From Mycolicibacterium aurum (GTDB taxonomy: Bacteria > Actinomycetota > Actinomycetes > Mycobacteriales > Mycobacteriaceae): 64,000 nt of DNA. Below are positions 20,106 through 29,196 of the stretch, one piece after another (the first letter of the stretch is position 1; each line of letters begins with the position of its first letter). A program made the translations under genes and the position numbers. The stretch lies in assembly GCA_900078775.1 (NCBI GenBank), contig LT549889.1:3410001-3474000 (forward strand), read 5' to 3'. The notes under the pieces were generated by a model. It was not told the DNA's origin, ran no database searches, and was given only the letters and a program-made list of their open reading frames with translations.

Positions 20106-21479
20106 ATGCAGGTATCCGTCCGCTCCTACCTGACCGCCGGCGTGGCATTCGTCGGCGCCGGCGCGATCGCGCTGACACCGGTCCAACCACTGGAGCCCAC
20201 CGTCGAGCTGCGGGCGGCGGTGACCCATTCGGCCAACGTGGCCCTGACTTCGACCCAGAACCCGATCCAGCTCTGGCTGGACGTCCTGCAGGCCTCCGCG
20301 GCCAACGTCGGGGCCTTGGGCCAGGCCGTGCTGGCCGATCCTGCTCCGGTCCTCGGGCAAGCGATCAAGAACCAGCTCGGCTACGGACGCGCAGTATTCG
20401 AAGGACTTGAGGCGGGTGTCAACCAAGCGCTGGATTCGCTCAAGACTCTCCCGACAGCGCTCCGCAATTCGCTCACCTACCTGGCGGCCGGCAATATCGT
20501 GGACGGTGTCCAAGCGCTGCTGGATCCGATCATGGGTGTCGGCCTGGCCGTGCTGCTGCCGATCGTTCCGATTGTCGAATCCATCAGCGCGATGGCCCAG
20601 AATCTGGCCAACGTCGTCAGCACGATCGCCAACCCGTCCACCGTCCTGGCAATCGTGCTGTCGATCGGCGGACCGATCCTGTCCGCGGTGAATGCCGTGG
20701 TCGAGCAGACTCAGGATGTGGTCGACGGCCTCAAGACCGGGAACCTCGGCAACATAATCAAGGCGGTGCTCAACATTCCGGCCGCCCTCGTAGGCGGCAT
20801 CCTCAACGGCCACGGCAACATCATCTTCAGTGGCATCCCGCTGCCCGCCGCCGGCCTGCTCACCCCGTTCGACAGCATTCTGTACACCGGCATCTTCGGT
20901 GCGCTGCAGAATCTGCGGGTCGAGATCGGTAACGCGATCAAGCCGCCGGCCCCGGAGATGATGTCGGTGATGAGCGGTGCTGCACCCGAGCGCGAGGTCA
21001 CCGATTCCGTGGACGTGTCCGCCGGTGCCGAGTCCGAGGGCGCCGAGGTCGTCGACGCCGAGGTCGTCTCTGAGGTCACCGAGGCCGAAGAAGTCTCCAC
21101 CGAGGTCATCGAGGCCGAGGAAGTCTCCACTGAGGTCATCGAGACCGAGGTCGTCACCGAAACCGTCACCCTCGAGGAAGAGTCCTCGGCCGACGACCTG
21201 CTCACCGGCGATGACGAGGTGGCCGACGAGGAGGTGTCCGAGGACACGCCGAAGTCGATCGCCGAGGAGCGCGCGGCCCTGACCGAGTCGAACGACGAGG
21301 ACGAGGACACCGAGTCCGAGGCCGGTTCCGGATCGGCCTCGACCGGCGGTAGCGCGGGCGGTTCGGGCGGTCTGTCCGGCGGCGCGGGCGGCGACGCCGA
21401 TGGTGGCGACACCGGCGGCGACACGGGCGGCGAATCGGGCGGTGATTCCGGCTCGTCCGGCGGCGATTCGTCCGAGTAA
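20106..21479 (+). CDS. Secreted protein with hydrophobic core and acidic/Gly-Ser tail (paralogue C)
   Basis: 457 residues. The N-terminal MQVSVRSYLTAGVAFVGAG resembles the start of paralogue A ([14 protein letters not shown]), but the core (60-300) differs: repeated small hydrophobic helices such as NPIQLWLDVLQASAANVGAL, a GNIVDGVQALLDPIMG block and a VGGILNGHGNI segment. From about 315 an acidic tail begins with a Glu/Val repeat (EAEEVSTEVI, two full copies), then an Asp/Glu region, then a Gly-Ser-Asp end (GGDTGGDTGGESGG). The second ATG (20106) is preferred, giving 5 bases to AAGGAG. A hydrophobic-core, PE/PPE-independent surface protein is a reasonable guess; no domain recognised. Confidence 0.82.
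   Translation: MQVSVRSYLTAGVAFVGAGAIALTPVQPLEPTVELRAAVTHSANVALTSTQNPIQLWLDVLQASAANVGALGQAVLADPAPVLGQAIKNQLGYGRAVFEGLEAGVNQALDSLKTLPTALRNSLTYLAAGNIVDGVQALLDPIMGVGLAVLLPIVPIVESISAMAQNLANVVSTIANPSTVLAIVLSIGGPILSAVNAVVEQTQDVVDGLKTGNLGNIIKAVLNIPAALVGGILNGHGNIIFSGIPLPAAGLLTPFDSILYTGIFGALQNLRVEIGNAIKPPAPEMMSVMSGAAPEREVTDSVDVSAGAESEGAEVVDAEVVSEVTEAEEVSTEVIEAEEVSTEVIETEVVTETVTLEEESSADDLLTGDDEVADEEVSEDTPKSIAEERAALTESNDEDEDTESEAGSGSASTGGSAGGSGGLSGGAGGDADGGDTGGDTGGESGGDSGSSGGDSSE
21081..21150 (+). repeat. 30-bp in-frame tandem repeat in the tail of paralogue C
   Basis: The unit at 21081-21110 (encoding EAEEVSTEVI) repeats at 21111-21140 with two base changes and continues for ten more bases. It is in frame and expands the acidic tail, a likely site of length variation between strains. 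Confidence 0.75.
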
Positions 21480-21496
21480 TCCGATCTGAGACAACG

Positions 21497-21524
21497 ATGG
21501 GGCCCGCCGACCGGCGGGCCCCAT
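21497..21524. terminator. Strong bidirectional terminator between paralogue C and lpqW
   Basis: ATGGGGCCCGCC at 21497-21508 pairs perfectly with 21513-21524 around a GACC loop, a 12-bp GC-rich stem 17 bp after the paralogue C stop and 15 bp before the lpqW stop. It is followed by a loosely T-rich CTTCGTCTT on the plus strand. It serves both converging genes. Confidence 0.85.
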
Positions 21525-21539
21525 CTTCGTCTTACGTTG

Positions 21540-23435
21540 CTAGTTCGGCAGTTTCGCCCACTTGCCGGCATCGCCGACGATCCCAACCGGCACCGCGCCG
21601 GTCAGGCTCACCCCGGCCACCCGCGGACCGGCCGCCACGATGGTGGTGTCCTGCAGGATCGGCAGCACCGTCGACAGGTTCCACAGCTTGGGTTCCACCG
21701 CGTCGATCACATCGCCGATCTCCTCGGTCCCGCGCAGCGCGGCATCGATGCGCGGCTGGATGCTGCGATCGCAGATCCCGGTCAGGTTGGAGGGGGCCTG
21801 CACCAATTCGCCTGCGGCGCCGGGCGGTTGGGGCGAGGTGCTGGCGGTGGGCGTGGTGCTCGCCGTCGGCGCCGGTGACGCGGAGGTGACCGTGGTCGAC
21901 GTCTTGGGCGGCGTGGTGGTGACGGTGACACTCGGTGCGGGACTGACGGTGGACACCGGGGTCGCCTCCAGCGCCGGGCAGCCGTACCGCGAGGCCAGCG
22001 CGGTGGCCAGATCCCCGCCGGCGGCGTGCCAGCCGACCACCGCGTCGACCGTGTTGTTCACCATCGCTTCGCTGTACAGGATCACCGGGTCCAGCGCGGA
22101 CACCGACGCGGCGATGCCCACGTTGCGCAGTTGATCGGCGGCGGTGTTGGCCACCGCGATCGACGTCGGGTCGTTGGCCGCCACCCCGAGCACCAGCGTG
22201 AGCGGTTCGCCGTCCTTGGTGATCTGGCCGCGCGCCTCGTCCGGGGCGGGGATGCCCGGAGTACTCGGCGGCGCAGGCGATTCGACGGGCTCGAGCTGAT
22301 AACCGGCCTCGGCGAGCAGGTTCAGCGCCGCCTCCCGGGCCATCGCCGGCGGTGCGGTCGGCACGTAACCGGGATCCGACGGGGAGCGCACCTGCGCCTG
22401 CGCCAGGGTCACGGTGTTGTCCGAGCCGGCGCCGACCGCGGCCAGCAGGTCGACGTCGAGCAGACCGAACAGCGCCTTGCGCACCCGCTGGTCGGCCAGG
22501 TCGGGCTGCTGGGCGCGCAGCGTCACCTGCATGACCCGCGGCGTGACGATGCGCGCGGTGCGCACGTCGGGGATGGCCGACAGCTGCGCGAACGCCGCCT
22601 GCCCGCCGTGCACCTGGGCCACCTGGGTGTCCCCGTTGCGGATCGAATCGGCAAGGGCGGCAGGGGCTCCCGCGCGCCGGAACAGGATCTGGTCCGGGGT
22701 GGCCGGCGCCCCCCAGTAGCGATCGTTGCGGGCCAGCAGGATCTCGTCGCGCTGCGGATCGATGTTGTCCACCCGGAACTGGCCGCCGGTGACCGGCAGC
22801 GCCCTGGCCAGGCCGGCGCCGAAACCACCCGGCACGTCCTTGACGATGTGCGCGGGCAGGATGTCGTTGAACAACTCCCGCCAGGCCGGATAGGGCTGGG
22901 AGAAGGTGACCACCGCGGTCTTGCCGCCCTCGACCGACTGCACTCCGGTGATCAGGTCATAGCCCGCCGGGTCGACGACGCCGGGGTGGCTGACCATCTG
23001 CCGCCACAGGTACCAGTAGTCGTCGGCGCCGATCGGCGCGTTATCGGTCCACGCCGCCTCCGGCCGGATCTTGTAGGTGACCGTGAAGGGTTCCTCGTTG
23101 GTCACCTCCGCCGACGCCAGCAGGGTGGGGTCCATCTCCCAGCGCGAACCGGTCGGCGTCTTGGCGTCGGGTATCGGGCGGAACGAACTCGGCAGCACCA
23201 ACGATGAGATCGCGGCATTGACCGGCGACTGGTCGGACAGCAGGTGCGGGTTGAACCCCGCGCCGATCGCGTCGATGGCCATGATGACCTGCATCGCCTT
23301 GGCCGGGGCCGGCGGCGGCGTGGACACCGTCTCGGTGCTCTGCGGGGCCGGCGGCGGGCTGACGGTGCAACCCGCCAGAACCAGCGCCGACAGCACGGCC
23401 ACGGGCGCGGTGAAGCGGCGTCGGGCTGTCGGCAC
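21540..23435 (-). CDS. lpqW: Lipoprotein LpqW
   Basis: 631-residue lipoprotein shaped like an oligopeptide/nickel-binding protein (SBP family 5). A signal peptide leads to the lipobox VLAGC with the lipidated Cys at about 23. The sequence is strongly like M. tuberculosis LpqW (Rv1166), for example [27 protein letters not shown] and the C-terminal [12 protein letters not shown] and [19 protein letters not shown]. LpqW is reported to steer flux between phosphatidylinositol mannosides and lipomannan/lipoarabinomannan, suppressing defects at the PimE branch point. A Pro/Thr/Ser-rich insertion lies near 520-555. GTG 23435 is 29 bp after typA, so the two are likely co-transcribed. pimE lies about 4 kb away in this window. 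Confidence 0.94.
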   Translation of the reverse strand: MPTARRRFTAPVAVLSALVLAGCTVSPPPAPQSTETVSTPPPAPAKAMQVIMAIDAIGAGFNPHLLSDQSPVNAAISSLVLPSSFRPIPDAKTPTGSRWEMDPTLLASAEVTNEEPFTVTYKIRPEAAWTDNAPIGADDYWYLWRQMVSHPGVVDPAGYDLITGVQSVEGGKTAVVTFSQPYPAWRELFNDILPAHIVKDVPGGFGAGLARALPVTGGQFRVDNIDPQRDEILLARNDRYWGAPATPDQILFRRAGAPAALADSIRNGDTQVAQVHGGQAAFAQLSAIPDVRTARIVTPRVMQVTLRAQQPDLADQRVRKALFGLLDVDLLAAVGAGSDNTVTLAQAQVRSPSDPGYVPTAPPAMAREAALNLLAEAGYQLEPVESPAPPSTPGIPAPDEARGQITKDGEPLTLVLGVAANDPTSIAVANTAADQLRNVGIAASVSALDPVILYSEAMVNNTVDAVVGWHAAGGDLATALASRYGCPALEATPVSTVSPAPSVTVTTTPPKTSTTVTSASPAPTASTTPTASTSPQPPGAAGELVQAPSNLTGICDRSIQPRIDAALRGTEEIGDVIDAVEPKLWNLSTVLPILQDTTIVAAGPRVAGVSLTGAVPVGIVGDAGKWAKLPN

Positions 23436-23464
23436 GTGCTTCAGGGTATCGGGCAGGCCCGGCG

Positions 23465-25378
23465 TCAGGAGTTCTGCTGCTTCGCGCGCGCCTTGGCGCG
23501 GGCCCGCAGACTGGCGGTGAGCTCGACCTTGCGCACCCGGACGATCTCCGGGGTGACCTCGACGCACTCGTCCTCGGCGCAGAACTCCATGGCCTTCTCC
23601 AGGTCGAGTTCCAGCGGCCGGGCCAGCGTCTCCATCACGTCGGCGGTCGAGCTGCGCATGTTGGTCAGCTTCTTCTCGCGGGTGATGTTGATGTCGAGAT
23701 CCTCGGCGCGCGGGTTGATGCCGACGACCTGGCCCTCGTAGGTCTCCTCGCCCGGCTCGACGAAGAACTGCCCGCGGTCGGCGAGCTGGATCATCGCGAA
23801 CGGGGTGATCTGGCCGCTGCGATCGGACACCAGTGAGCCGGTGTGCCGAGCGCGGATCTCGCCGGCCCACGGCCGGTAACCGTCGAACACGGCATTGGCG
23901 ATGCCGGTGCCGCGGGTCAGGGTCAGGAAGTCGGTGCGGAAACCGATCAGGCCACGGCTGGGCACGATGAAGTCCATCCGCACCCATCCGGCGGCATGGT
24001 TGGCCATCTGCTCCATGCGCCCCTTGCGGGCGGCCATCAGCTGGGTGATGGCACCGAGGAACTCCTCGGGGCAGTCGATGGTCAGCGCTTCGAACGGCTC
24101 GTGCAGCTTGCCGTCGATGGTCTGGGTGACCACCTGGGGCTTGCCGACGGTCAGCTCGAAGCCCTCCCGGCGCATCTGCTCGACCAGGATGGCCAGCGCC
24201 AGCTCACCGCGGCCCTGCACCTCCCACGCGTCGGGGCGGCCGATGTCGACAACCTTCAGCGAGACGTTGCCGACCAGTTCGGCGTCCAACCGGTTCTTGA
24301 CCATGCGCGCGGTCAGCTTGTGCCCGGACACCTTGCCGGCCAGCGGCGAGGTGTTGGTCCCGACGGTGACCGAGATGGCCGGCTCGTCGACGGTGATGCG
24401 CGGCAGCGCGTGCGCGTGGTCCGGGTCGGCCAGGGTGTCGCCGATCATGATCTCCGGCATGCCGGCGACGGCGACGATGTCCCCGGCGACGGCCTCCTCG
24501 GTCGGGGTGCGCTCGACGCCGACGGTGACCAGCAGCTCGGTGATCTTGGCATTGGTGATGACGGGATGCCCGTCGACCTCACGCATCCAGGCCACTTGCT
24601 GACCCTTGCGCAGCTTGCCCTTGTAGATGCGGACCAGCGCGAGCCGGCCGAGGAAGGCCGACGCGTCGAGGTTGGTCACCAGTGCCTGCAGCGGGGCCTC
24701 CGGGTCGCCCTGCGGCGGCGGGATGTGCTCCATCAGCACGTCGAACAGTGGGTCGAGGTTCTCCCCGTCCGGGTTCTGACCGTTCTCGGGTGCGGTGGTG
24801 CTGGCGATGCCGGCCCGGCCCGAGGCGTACAGGGTGGGCAGGTCGAGCGCCTTCTCGGCGGCTTCCTGGGCGGCCTCATCGAGATCGGAGGCGACGTCGA
24901 GCAGCAGATCGTGGCTCTCCTCGACGACCTCGGCGATGCGGGCGTCGGGACGGTCGGTCTTGTTGACCACGACGATCACCGGCAGGTGCGCGGCCAGCGC
25001 CTTGCGCAGCACGAACCGGGTCTGCGGCAGCGGACCTTCGGAGGCGTCCACCAGCAGCACGACACCGTCGACCATGGACAGGCCGCGCTCGACCTCGCCA
25101 CCGAAGTCGGCGTGGCCGGGGGTGTCGATCACGTTGATGACGGTGACCGTGCCGTCCGGGTTGTGCCGGTGCACCGCGGTGTTCTTGGCCAGGATGGTGA
25201 TGCCTTTTTCCTTCTCAAGGTCACCGGAGTCCATGATGCGCTCGGTGGCATCGTCGCCGCGGTGCGACAACGCACCGGACTGCCGCAGCATGGCGTCGAC
25301 CAGCGTTGTCTTACCGTGGTCGACGTGCGCGACGATGGCTACGTTGCGAAAATTGGGGCGAGATTCCACAACCGCCAT
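23465..25378 (-). CDS. typA: Translational GTPase TypA/BipA
   Basis: 637-residue ribosome-associated GTPase related to EF-G. The G domain shows G1 AHVDHGKTT (about 17-25), the [16 protein letters not shown] switch I region, G3 [14 protein letters not shown] and G4 NKTDRPDAR. Domains II, III and V follow, with the BipA-specific C-terminal part ending in a basic tail ([12 protein letters not shown]). It supports 50S assembly and stress or low-temperature growth in other bacteria. The ATG at 25378 is used ([20 protein letters not shown]). lpqW follows at 29 bp. Same pair as Rv1165-Rv1166. Confidence 0.96.
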   Translation of the reverse strand: MAVVESRPNFRNVAIVAHVDHGKTTLVDAMLRQSGALSHRGDDATERIMDSGDLEKEKGITILAKNTAVHRHNPDGTVTVINVIDTPGHADFGGEVERGLSMVDGVVLLVDASEGPLPQTRFVLRKALAAHLPVIVVVNKTDRPDARIAEVVEESHDLLLDVASDLDEAAQEAAEKALDLPTLYASGRAGIASTTAPENGQNPDGENLDPLFDVLMEHIPPPQGDPEAPLQALVTNLDASAFLGRLALVRIYKGKLRKGQQVAWMREVDGHPVITNAKITELLVTVGVERTPTEEAVAGDIVAVAGMPEIMIGDTLADPDHAHALPRITVDEPAISVTVGTNTSPLAGKVSGHKLTARMVKNRLDAELVGNVSLKVVDIGRPDAWEVQGRGELALAILVEQMRREGFELTVGKPQVVTQTIDGKLHEPFEALTIDCPEEFLGAITQLMAARKGRMEQMANHAAGWVRMDFIVPSRGLIGFRTDFLTLTRGTGIANAVFDGYRPWAGEIRARHTGSLVSDRSGQITPFAMIQLADRGQFFVEPGEETYEGQVVGINPRAEDLDINITREKKLTNMRSSTADVMETLARPLELDLEKAMEFCAEDECVEVTPEIVRVRKVELTASLRARAKARAKQQNS

Positions 25379-25433
25379 TGTCGCAGTGCAGGTACCCGAT
25401 CACGAAAACGACCGAGTCCAGCGGAAGGCGGGC

Positions 25434-25595
25434 GTGAAGAAACTGCTCTCGGCCAAGCCGAAGAAGAAGTGCTGCCGTAGCAAGCCGCGTTGCAAGCGGT
25501 GCCCACTGGTATTGCACAAGGTGCACAAGGCCGCCCACCACGGCATCAAGGGCAAGGAGTTGGAGAAGGTCTACAAGCGCGCCCGAAAGGCGTGA
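25434..25595 (+). CDS. 53-residue basic Cys-rich protein, divergent from typA
   Basis: GTG 25434 opens a 54-codon gene for a protein with about 40% Lys/Arg. Four Cys lie in the pattern CC-x5-C-x2-C within KKKCCRSKPRCKRCPLVLHK, followed by an HKVHKAAHHGIKG segment. The Cys/His set could bind one zinc, and the charge suggests RNA or ribosome contact; both are inference. GGAAGG precedes the start. It lies 55 bp from the divergent ribosomal GTPase gene typA. I recall similar short Cys-Lys-rich proteins in other actinobacteria, often unannotated. No function is known. Confidence 0.7.
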   Translation: MKKLLSAKPKKKCCRSKPRCKRCPLVLHKVHKAAHHGIKGKELEKVYKRARKA

Positions 25596-25678
25596 TGAGC
25601 AGGTTCGATACCTGTCCCTGACGGGGTTTCCGGCGTACCGTGGAGGCACCCGTCAGGCGGTGGTTGGAGGTATCGATC

Positions 25679-25945
25679 ATGACGGTTTACGAGGCCCTCA
25701 CAGTGGCGCTGATCGTGGTGCTGGCGCTGGCGACGACTCTCGCGATCTACGTCGGTCTGTTCAACTGGTTCGGCGCCGTGCACGTCGTGCGGTGTGCCGC
25801 ATGTCACCATCTGACGGTGAACTCGGCGCGGTCCCCGCAGAGTTCCTGCCCGCAATGCCGGCATCAGTCCCTGCTGCACCCGATCTACAACGCCCGCCAT
25901 CCCGGGCATCCGGTGCGGGTGGTCGGCGACCGCCTCCGATACTGA
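25679..25945 (+). CDS. Single-pass membrane protein with a C-terminal zinc ribbon
   Basis: 88 residues. One transmembrane helix (about 6-30: ALTVALIVVLALATTLAIYV) is followed by a compact domain with two Cys pairs, CAACHH and CPQCRH, about 19 residues apart, as in rubredoxin-like zinc ribbons. The domain would lie in the cytoplasm if the short N-terminus faces out. GGAGG at 25666-25670 precedes the ATG. It follows the 53-residue gene by 83 bp on the same strand. No named family is recognised. Confidence 0.78.
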   Translation: MTVYEALTVALIVVLALATTLAIYVGLFNWFGAVHVVRCAACHHLTVNSARSPQSSCPQCRHQSLLHPIYNARHPGHPVRVVGDRLRY

Positions 25946-26122
25946 CCGCACAGCCACCGGCCCGGCGCGCGTGCGTCGGCGGTGACGGGCGGTCGGGCGT
26001 CGACGAAACCTGTGGATCTCTCTTAGCGCTCCGGCAATTTACCTGCTCGTCAACGTGGCGCCCTGAGGATTCCTCAGCGGGCGCCGGGCAAACCCTTTCA
26101 CCGGCCGAGACAATTGGTAACG

Positions 26123-26134
26123 TTGCCCGGGCAA
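26123..26134. promoter_or_regulatory. 12-bp perfect palindrome upstream of a small secreted-protein gene
   Basis: TTGCCCGGGCAA is self-complementary and lies 40 bp before the ATG at 26175, just downstream of a possible -10 (TAACGT at 26118-26123). Position and symmetry suit a repressor site, but the regulator is unknown. Confidence 0.3.
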
Positions 26135-26174
26135 GCGGCCAGAGCGGGTCGCCGCGACGAAGGGGAGACAACCG

Positions 26175-26546
26175 ATGCCGATGAACGCCCGCAGCCTGAT
26201 TCGATCCGCCACCAAGCTGACCGTGCTGGGCATCGGATCGGTCGCCATGGCCGCCGCGTTCGTCTCCGTCAGCTCCGCCACCGCGAGCGCCGACGTCGTC
26301 GAGGTCAAGCCGCGCCCCAACGTCACCAGCCGCCAGGCGGTGCTCATCGACAAGAACGCCCTGCGCCGCACCGGTCAGGGCGTGGTGCGCGGGGCCGGCG
26401 AGAACCGTCGCCCGGACAGTGGCGGCGTGATGGCTCAGGGCATCGTCCGCGAGGGCATCATCGCGGTCCCGGGTACCTCCTCGGCTCCGTTCGGAGTCCG
26501 CGCCAACGGCGAGTTCCGCCAGGGCGCCCCCATCGGCAGCTGGTGA
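26175..26546 (+). CDS. Small secreted protein of unknown function
   Basis: 123 residues. A clear Sec signal peptide (MPMNARSLIRSATKLTVLGI, hydrophobic to about 30) ends near SATASADVVE, giving a mature protein of about 85 residues. The mature part has no Cys, is basic, and contains RRTGQGVVRGAGENRRPDSGG-type glycine/arginine segments (positions about 65-85). AGGGGAGA precedes the ATG. No known domain is recognised. Its neighbours (zinc-ribbon protein upstream, mutT2 convergent downstream) give no clue to its role. Confidence 0.75.
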   Translation: MPMNARSLIRSATKLTVLGIGSVAMAAAFVSVSSATASADVVEVKPRPNVTSRQAVLIDKNALRRTGQGVVRGAGENRRPDSGGVMAQGIVREGIIAVPGTSSAPFGVRANGEFRQGAPIGSW

Positions 26547-26566
26547 CCTGACGGCCCGTCTGGCGG

Positions 26567-26959
26567 TTACGAAGTCCGCAGGGCGGCAACCAGATCCGGC
26601 ACCCATCCGCGGTCGGCCGGCACCCAGTCCAGGGCGTCGAGTTCCTCGGCGCGCACCCAGCGCAGCGCGCGGTGGTCATGCGGGTGCGGCCGGCCCGACG
26701 GCGCGGCGACCAGGTAGGCGCGCAGCGTCATGGTGGGACCCAGGGCGACATCGGCGCCGATCCGCTGCCCGACGGTCACGGTGATCCCGAGTTCCTCCCG
26801 CAACTCGCGCACCAGCGCGGCGGCGTCGCTCTCCCCCGGCGCGACCTTGCCGCCAGGCAACTCCCACAGGCCCGCGAGTTCCGGCGGCCGCGCCCGCTGG
26901 GCGACCAGCAGCGCGCCCTCCGAAACAAGTGCTCCCGCAACGACGATCTGCCCATTCAT
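26567..26959 (-). CDS. mutT2: Nudix hydrolase MutT2
   Basis: 130-residue NTP pyrophosphatase. The Nudix box is complete: G37-x5-E43-x7-R51-E52-x2-E55-E56-x-G58 in GGKVAPGES...[10 protein letters not shown]. In M. tuberculosis the homologue (Rv1160) hydrolyses 5-methyl-dCTP/dCTP and contributes weakly to removing oxidised nucleotides. It is divergent from the pterin dehydratase gene with only 27 bp between starts. In M. tuberculosis mutT2 lies next to narGHJI, which is absent here. Confidence 0.9.
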   Translation of the reverse strand: MNGQIVVAGALVSEGALLVAQRARPPELAGLWELPGGKVAPGESDAAALVRELREELGITVTVGQRIGADVALGPTMTLRAYLVAAPSGRPHPHDHRALRWVRAEELDALDWVPADRGWVPDLVAALRTS

Positions 26960-26986
26960 CGCGGTCGACGGTATACCGTCGGCTCC

Positions 26987-27268
26987 ATGGCTGTGTTAAC
27001 GAACGACCAAGTCGACGCCGCTCTGCCTGACCTGAACGGCTGGGAACGGTCCGACGGGGCGCTGCGCCGGTCGGTGAAGTTCCCGGCGTTCCTCGACGGA
27101 ATCGAGGCCGTCCGCCGCGTCGCCGAGCTGGCCGAACAGAAAGACCATCACCCCGATATCGACATCCGTTGGCGGACGGTCACTTTCGCATTGGTGACGC
27201 ATTCCGCCGGCGGGATCACCGAGCAGGATCTGCAGATGGCGAAGGCGATCGATCAACTGCTCGGGTAG
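26987..27268 (+). CDS. Pterin-4-alpha-carbinolamine dehydratase (PCD/DCoH)
   Basis: 93-residue PCD, the enzyme that dehydrates 4a-hydroxy-tetrahydropterins. The active-site signature is visible as [16 protein letters not shown] with two His, preceded by [15 protein letters not shown] and followed by [13 protein letters not shown]. tuberculosis has the same gene between mutT2 and pimE (Rv1159A). Its last 53 bases overlap the 3' end of pimE on the opposite strand, an unusually long convergent overlap for this window. Confidence 0.92.
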   Translation: MAVLTNDQVDAALPDLNGWERSDGALRRSVKFPAFLDGIEAVRRVAELAEQKDHHPDIDIRWRTVTFALVTHSAGGITEQDLQMAKAIDQLLG

Positions 27269-28487
27269 TCAGCACGATCCAGCCCAGGGTGGCCAGGGTG
27301 GCCACCGGGTAGACCAGGCCCGCCCAGGCCAGATGCCACGGGCGGCCGATCTCCCAGATGGTCGGCTGGGCGAAGCTCAGCAGCCACGGCACCCCGATCA
27401 GGGCCAGCGCCAGCCATCCCCAACCCAGCACCCGGGCACCGATCCGGTCCCGTAGCGGACCGTGCAGCAGCCAGATCATCAGCGGGATCAGCCACACCCA
27501 GTGATGGGTCCAGGAGATCGGCGAGAGCACCAGCCCGAACAGCTGCACCGTGACGATCCCGCCGAGCCGGTCGTCGGTGCCGATGGCCCGCCACGCCAGC
27601 AGGGCCAGGACCGCGGTCAGCAGCAGCGCGGCCAGCACGGCCGGCCCATACCCGGCGTCGTGGCCGAGGATGCGCGAGATGGCCCCGCGCCAGGACTGGT
27701 TGAACGAGGTCCCGATCGGCCCGACGCGGCGGGCATCGCCGAGCAGATCGGTGAAGTAGTAGCGCGCCTGCTCCCCGACCACGAGCGCCGAGACCGCCAC
27801 GGTGCCGAGGAAGACGATCGCGGAGAACACCGCCACGCCCCAGCGGCGCACCCCGACGAAGTACAGCCCGGCGATGGCCGGGGTGAGCTTGACCCCGGCG
27901 GCCAATCCGACCAGCAGCCCGGACAGCCACCAGCGGCTGCTCTGCACCGCCCACAGCACGGCCAGCACCAGCAGCACGTTGATCTGGCCGTAGTCGAAGG
28001 TGCTGCGCAGCGGTTCGGTCCAGATACCGACCGCGGTCCACAGCAGCGCAGGCCGCATATCGGTGCGGCCGAGCAGACGCAGGCTGATCCGCACCACGCC
28101 GTAGAGGCCGGCGAAGATGCCGAGCTGCCACAGGAGGGCCACCACGCCGAACGGCAGCAGGCTCAACGGGTAGAACACCACCGCCGCAAACGGCGGGTAG
28201 GTGAACGGCAGCGGGAAGTCCGGGGTCTGCTCCGCGTAGACGTAGTCATACAGCGCGCCCGGGGTTTCCAGGGTGTCCGCGCCGCCGACGTAGACGTGCA
28301 GGTCGACGAAGTTGGAGCCGTTGGGCACCAGGTAGGTCCAGGCGAGCCGGGCGGCGACGCTGAGCAATAGCAGCAGCGGCGCCCAGCGATAGAGCTGCGC
28401 CGTCGGACCGGTGTTGTGGTTGGTGTCTACCGGCCCGACTCTATCGACCCGGCCCCCGCGACCGGCTCGCCCGACGCGCATCACCAT
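27216..28487 (-). CDS. pimE: Polyprenol-phosphate-mannose-dependent mannosyltransferase PimE
   Basis: 423-residue polytopic GT87 glycosyltransferase that adds the fifth, alpha-1,2-linked mannose in phosphatidylinositol mannoside synthesis. Many hydrophobic helices span the protein. The Asp of [11 protein letters not shown] (about 62) corresponds to the catalytic D58 reported for M. tuberculosis Pim[33 protein letters not shown] and [19 protein letters not shown] (two segments) are highly conserved. ATG 28487 is chosen because GGAGGTG lies 7 bases upstream; further upstream starts lack this. The 3' end overlaps the pterin dehydratase gene. LpqW, encoded nearby, acts at the same branch point. 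Confidence 0.93.
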   Translation of the reverse strand: MVMRVGRAGRGGRVDRVGPVDTNHNTGPTAQLYRWAPLLLLLSVAARLAWTYLVPNGSNFVDLHVYVGGADTLETPGALYDYVYAEQTPDFPLPFTYPPFAAVVFYPLSLLPFGVVALLWQLGIFAGLYGVVRISLRLLGRTDMRPALLWTAVGIWTEPLRSTFDYGQINVLLVLAVLWAVQSSRWWLSGLLVGLAAGVKLTPAIAGLYFVGVRRWGVAVFSAIVFLGTVAVSALVVGEQARYYFTDLLGDARRVGPIGTSFNQSWRGAISRILGHDAGYGPAVLAALLLTAVLALLAWRAIGTDDRLGGIVTVQLFGLVLSPISWTHHWVWLIPLMIWLLHGPLRDRIGARVLGWGWLALALIGVPWLLSFAQPTIWEIGRPWHLAWAGLVYPVATLATLGWIVLTTRAVDRSPSPSADPAR

Positions 28488-28597
28488 CGACGCACACCTC
28501 CGTAACGGTTGAATAAACGCCACTCTTGTCACTTGAGTAACACCAGTAACTCCGTACCGTCGGAATCAGACGTGCCGTCAACGAAATGGGGAGTCCC

Positions 28598-29152
28598 GTG
28601 TCACCAGCCAGAAAAGCGTTTGCCGCCAGCATGATTGCCGGAGCAGGCGCCGTCGCCACTGCCCTGATGCTCAGCCCGGCCGCCGCGGCCGAGCCGATCC
28701 CGGCCCCGCCCGCGCCCGTGCCGGCCCCGGCCATGCCGAACCTGCCGTTCGTCAACCAGCTCGCCGGTCTGCCGGCCGCCGCGCCGCAGATCATCCAGGG
28801 CCTCGCCTCGGCGTTCACCGGTGGCGGGGCTGCCCCGTCGACTCTTCCGGTCGACCCGATCATCCCGGCGTCCACCGCGCCCGCATCGCTCGGCCTGCCG
28901 ACGGATGCCGCCGCCGCGCTGCCCGCCGCCGCGGCCGCCGCGCCGGCCATGGCCGGGGTGCAGAACCTGATGCCCGCCGGGCTGGCCTCGTTGATGCCGT
29001 CCGGCACCCCGCTGGCCGGTCTGCTGCCGCAGGCCCCGGCTGCCACCCCGGCCGTGCCCGCGGCTCCGGGTGTCGCCCCGGCGACCTCGCCGGCCGACGC
29101 GGCCGCCCAGTCGCTGGTGCCGATGTTCCTGCCGGTCTCCGCCCTGCCCTGA
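28598..29152 (+). CDS. Ala/Pro-rich secreted protein (Rv1158c-like)
   Basis: 184 residues. A signal peptide (SPARKAFAASMIAGAGAVAT to about 33) is followed by a mature protein composed almost wholly of Ala, Pro, Leu and Gly, with PAPPAPVPAPAMPNLPFVNQ and LPTDAAAALPAAAAAAP stretches and no Cys. The GTG at 28598 is preferred to an ATG at 28586 because GGGGAG stands 6 bases before it. In M. tuberculosis two adjacent Ala/Pro-rich secreted proteins (Rv1157c, Rv1158c) follow pimE, as here. Role unknown; probably envelope-associated. Confidence 0.82.
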   Translation: MSPARKAFAASMIAGAGAVATALMLSPAAAAEPIPAPPAPVPAPAMPNLPFVNQLAGLPAAAPQIIQGLASAFTGGGAAPSTLPVDPIIPASTAPASLGLPTDAAAALPAAAAAAPAMAGVQNLMPAGLASLMPSGTPLAGLLPQAPAATPAVPAAPGVAPATSPADAAAQSLVPMFLPVSALP

Positions 29153-29196
29153 CCGTCAGTCACCGCCCGTCACCGAAAAGCCCACCAGGGGGAGTC

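Noticed and set aside
25599..25615. tRNA-like T-arm (GCAGG-TTCGATA-CCTGT)
   Set aside because: The 5-bp stem and TTCGATA loop look like a tRNA T-arm, but no acceptor partner, anticodon arm or D-arm exists upstream; the preceding bases are the end of the 53-residue gene.
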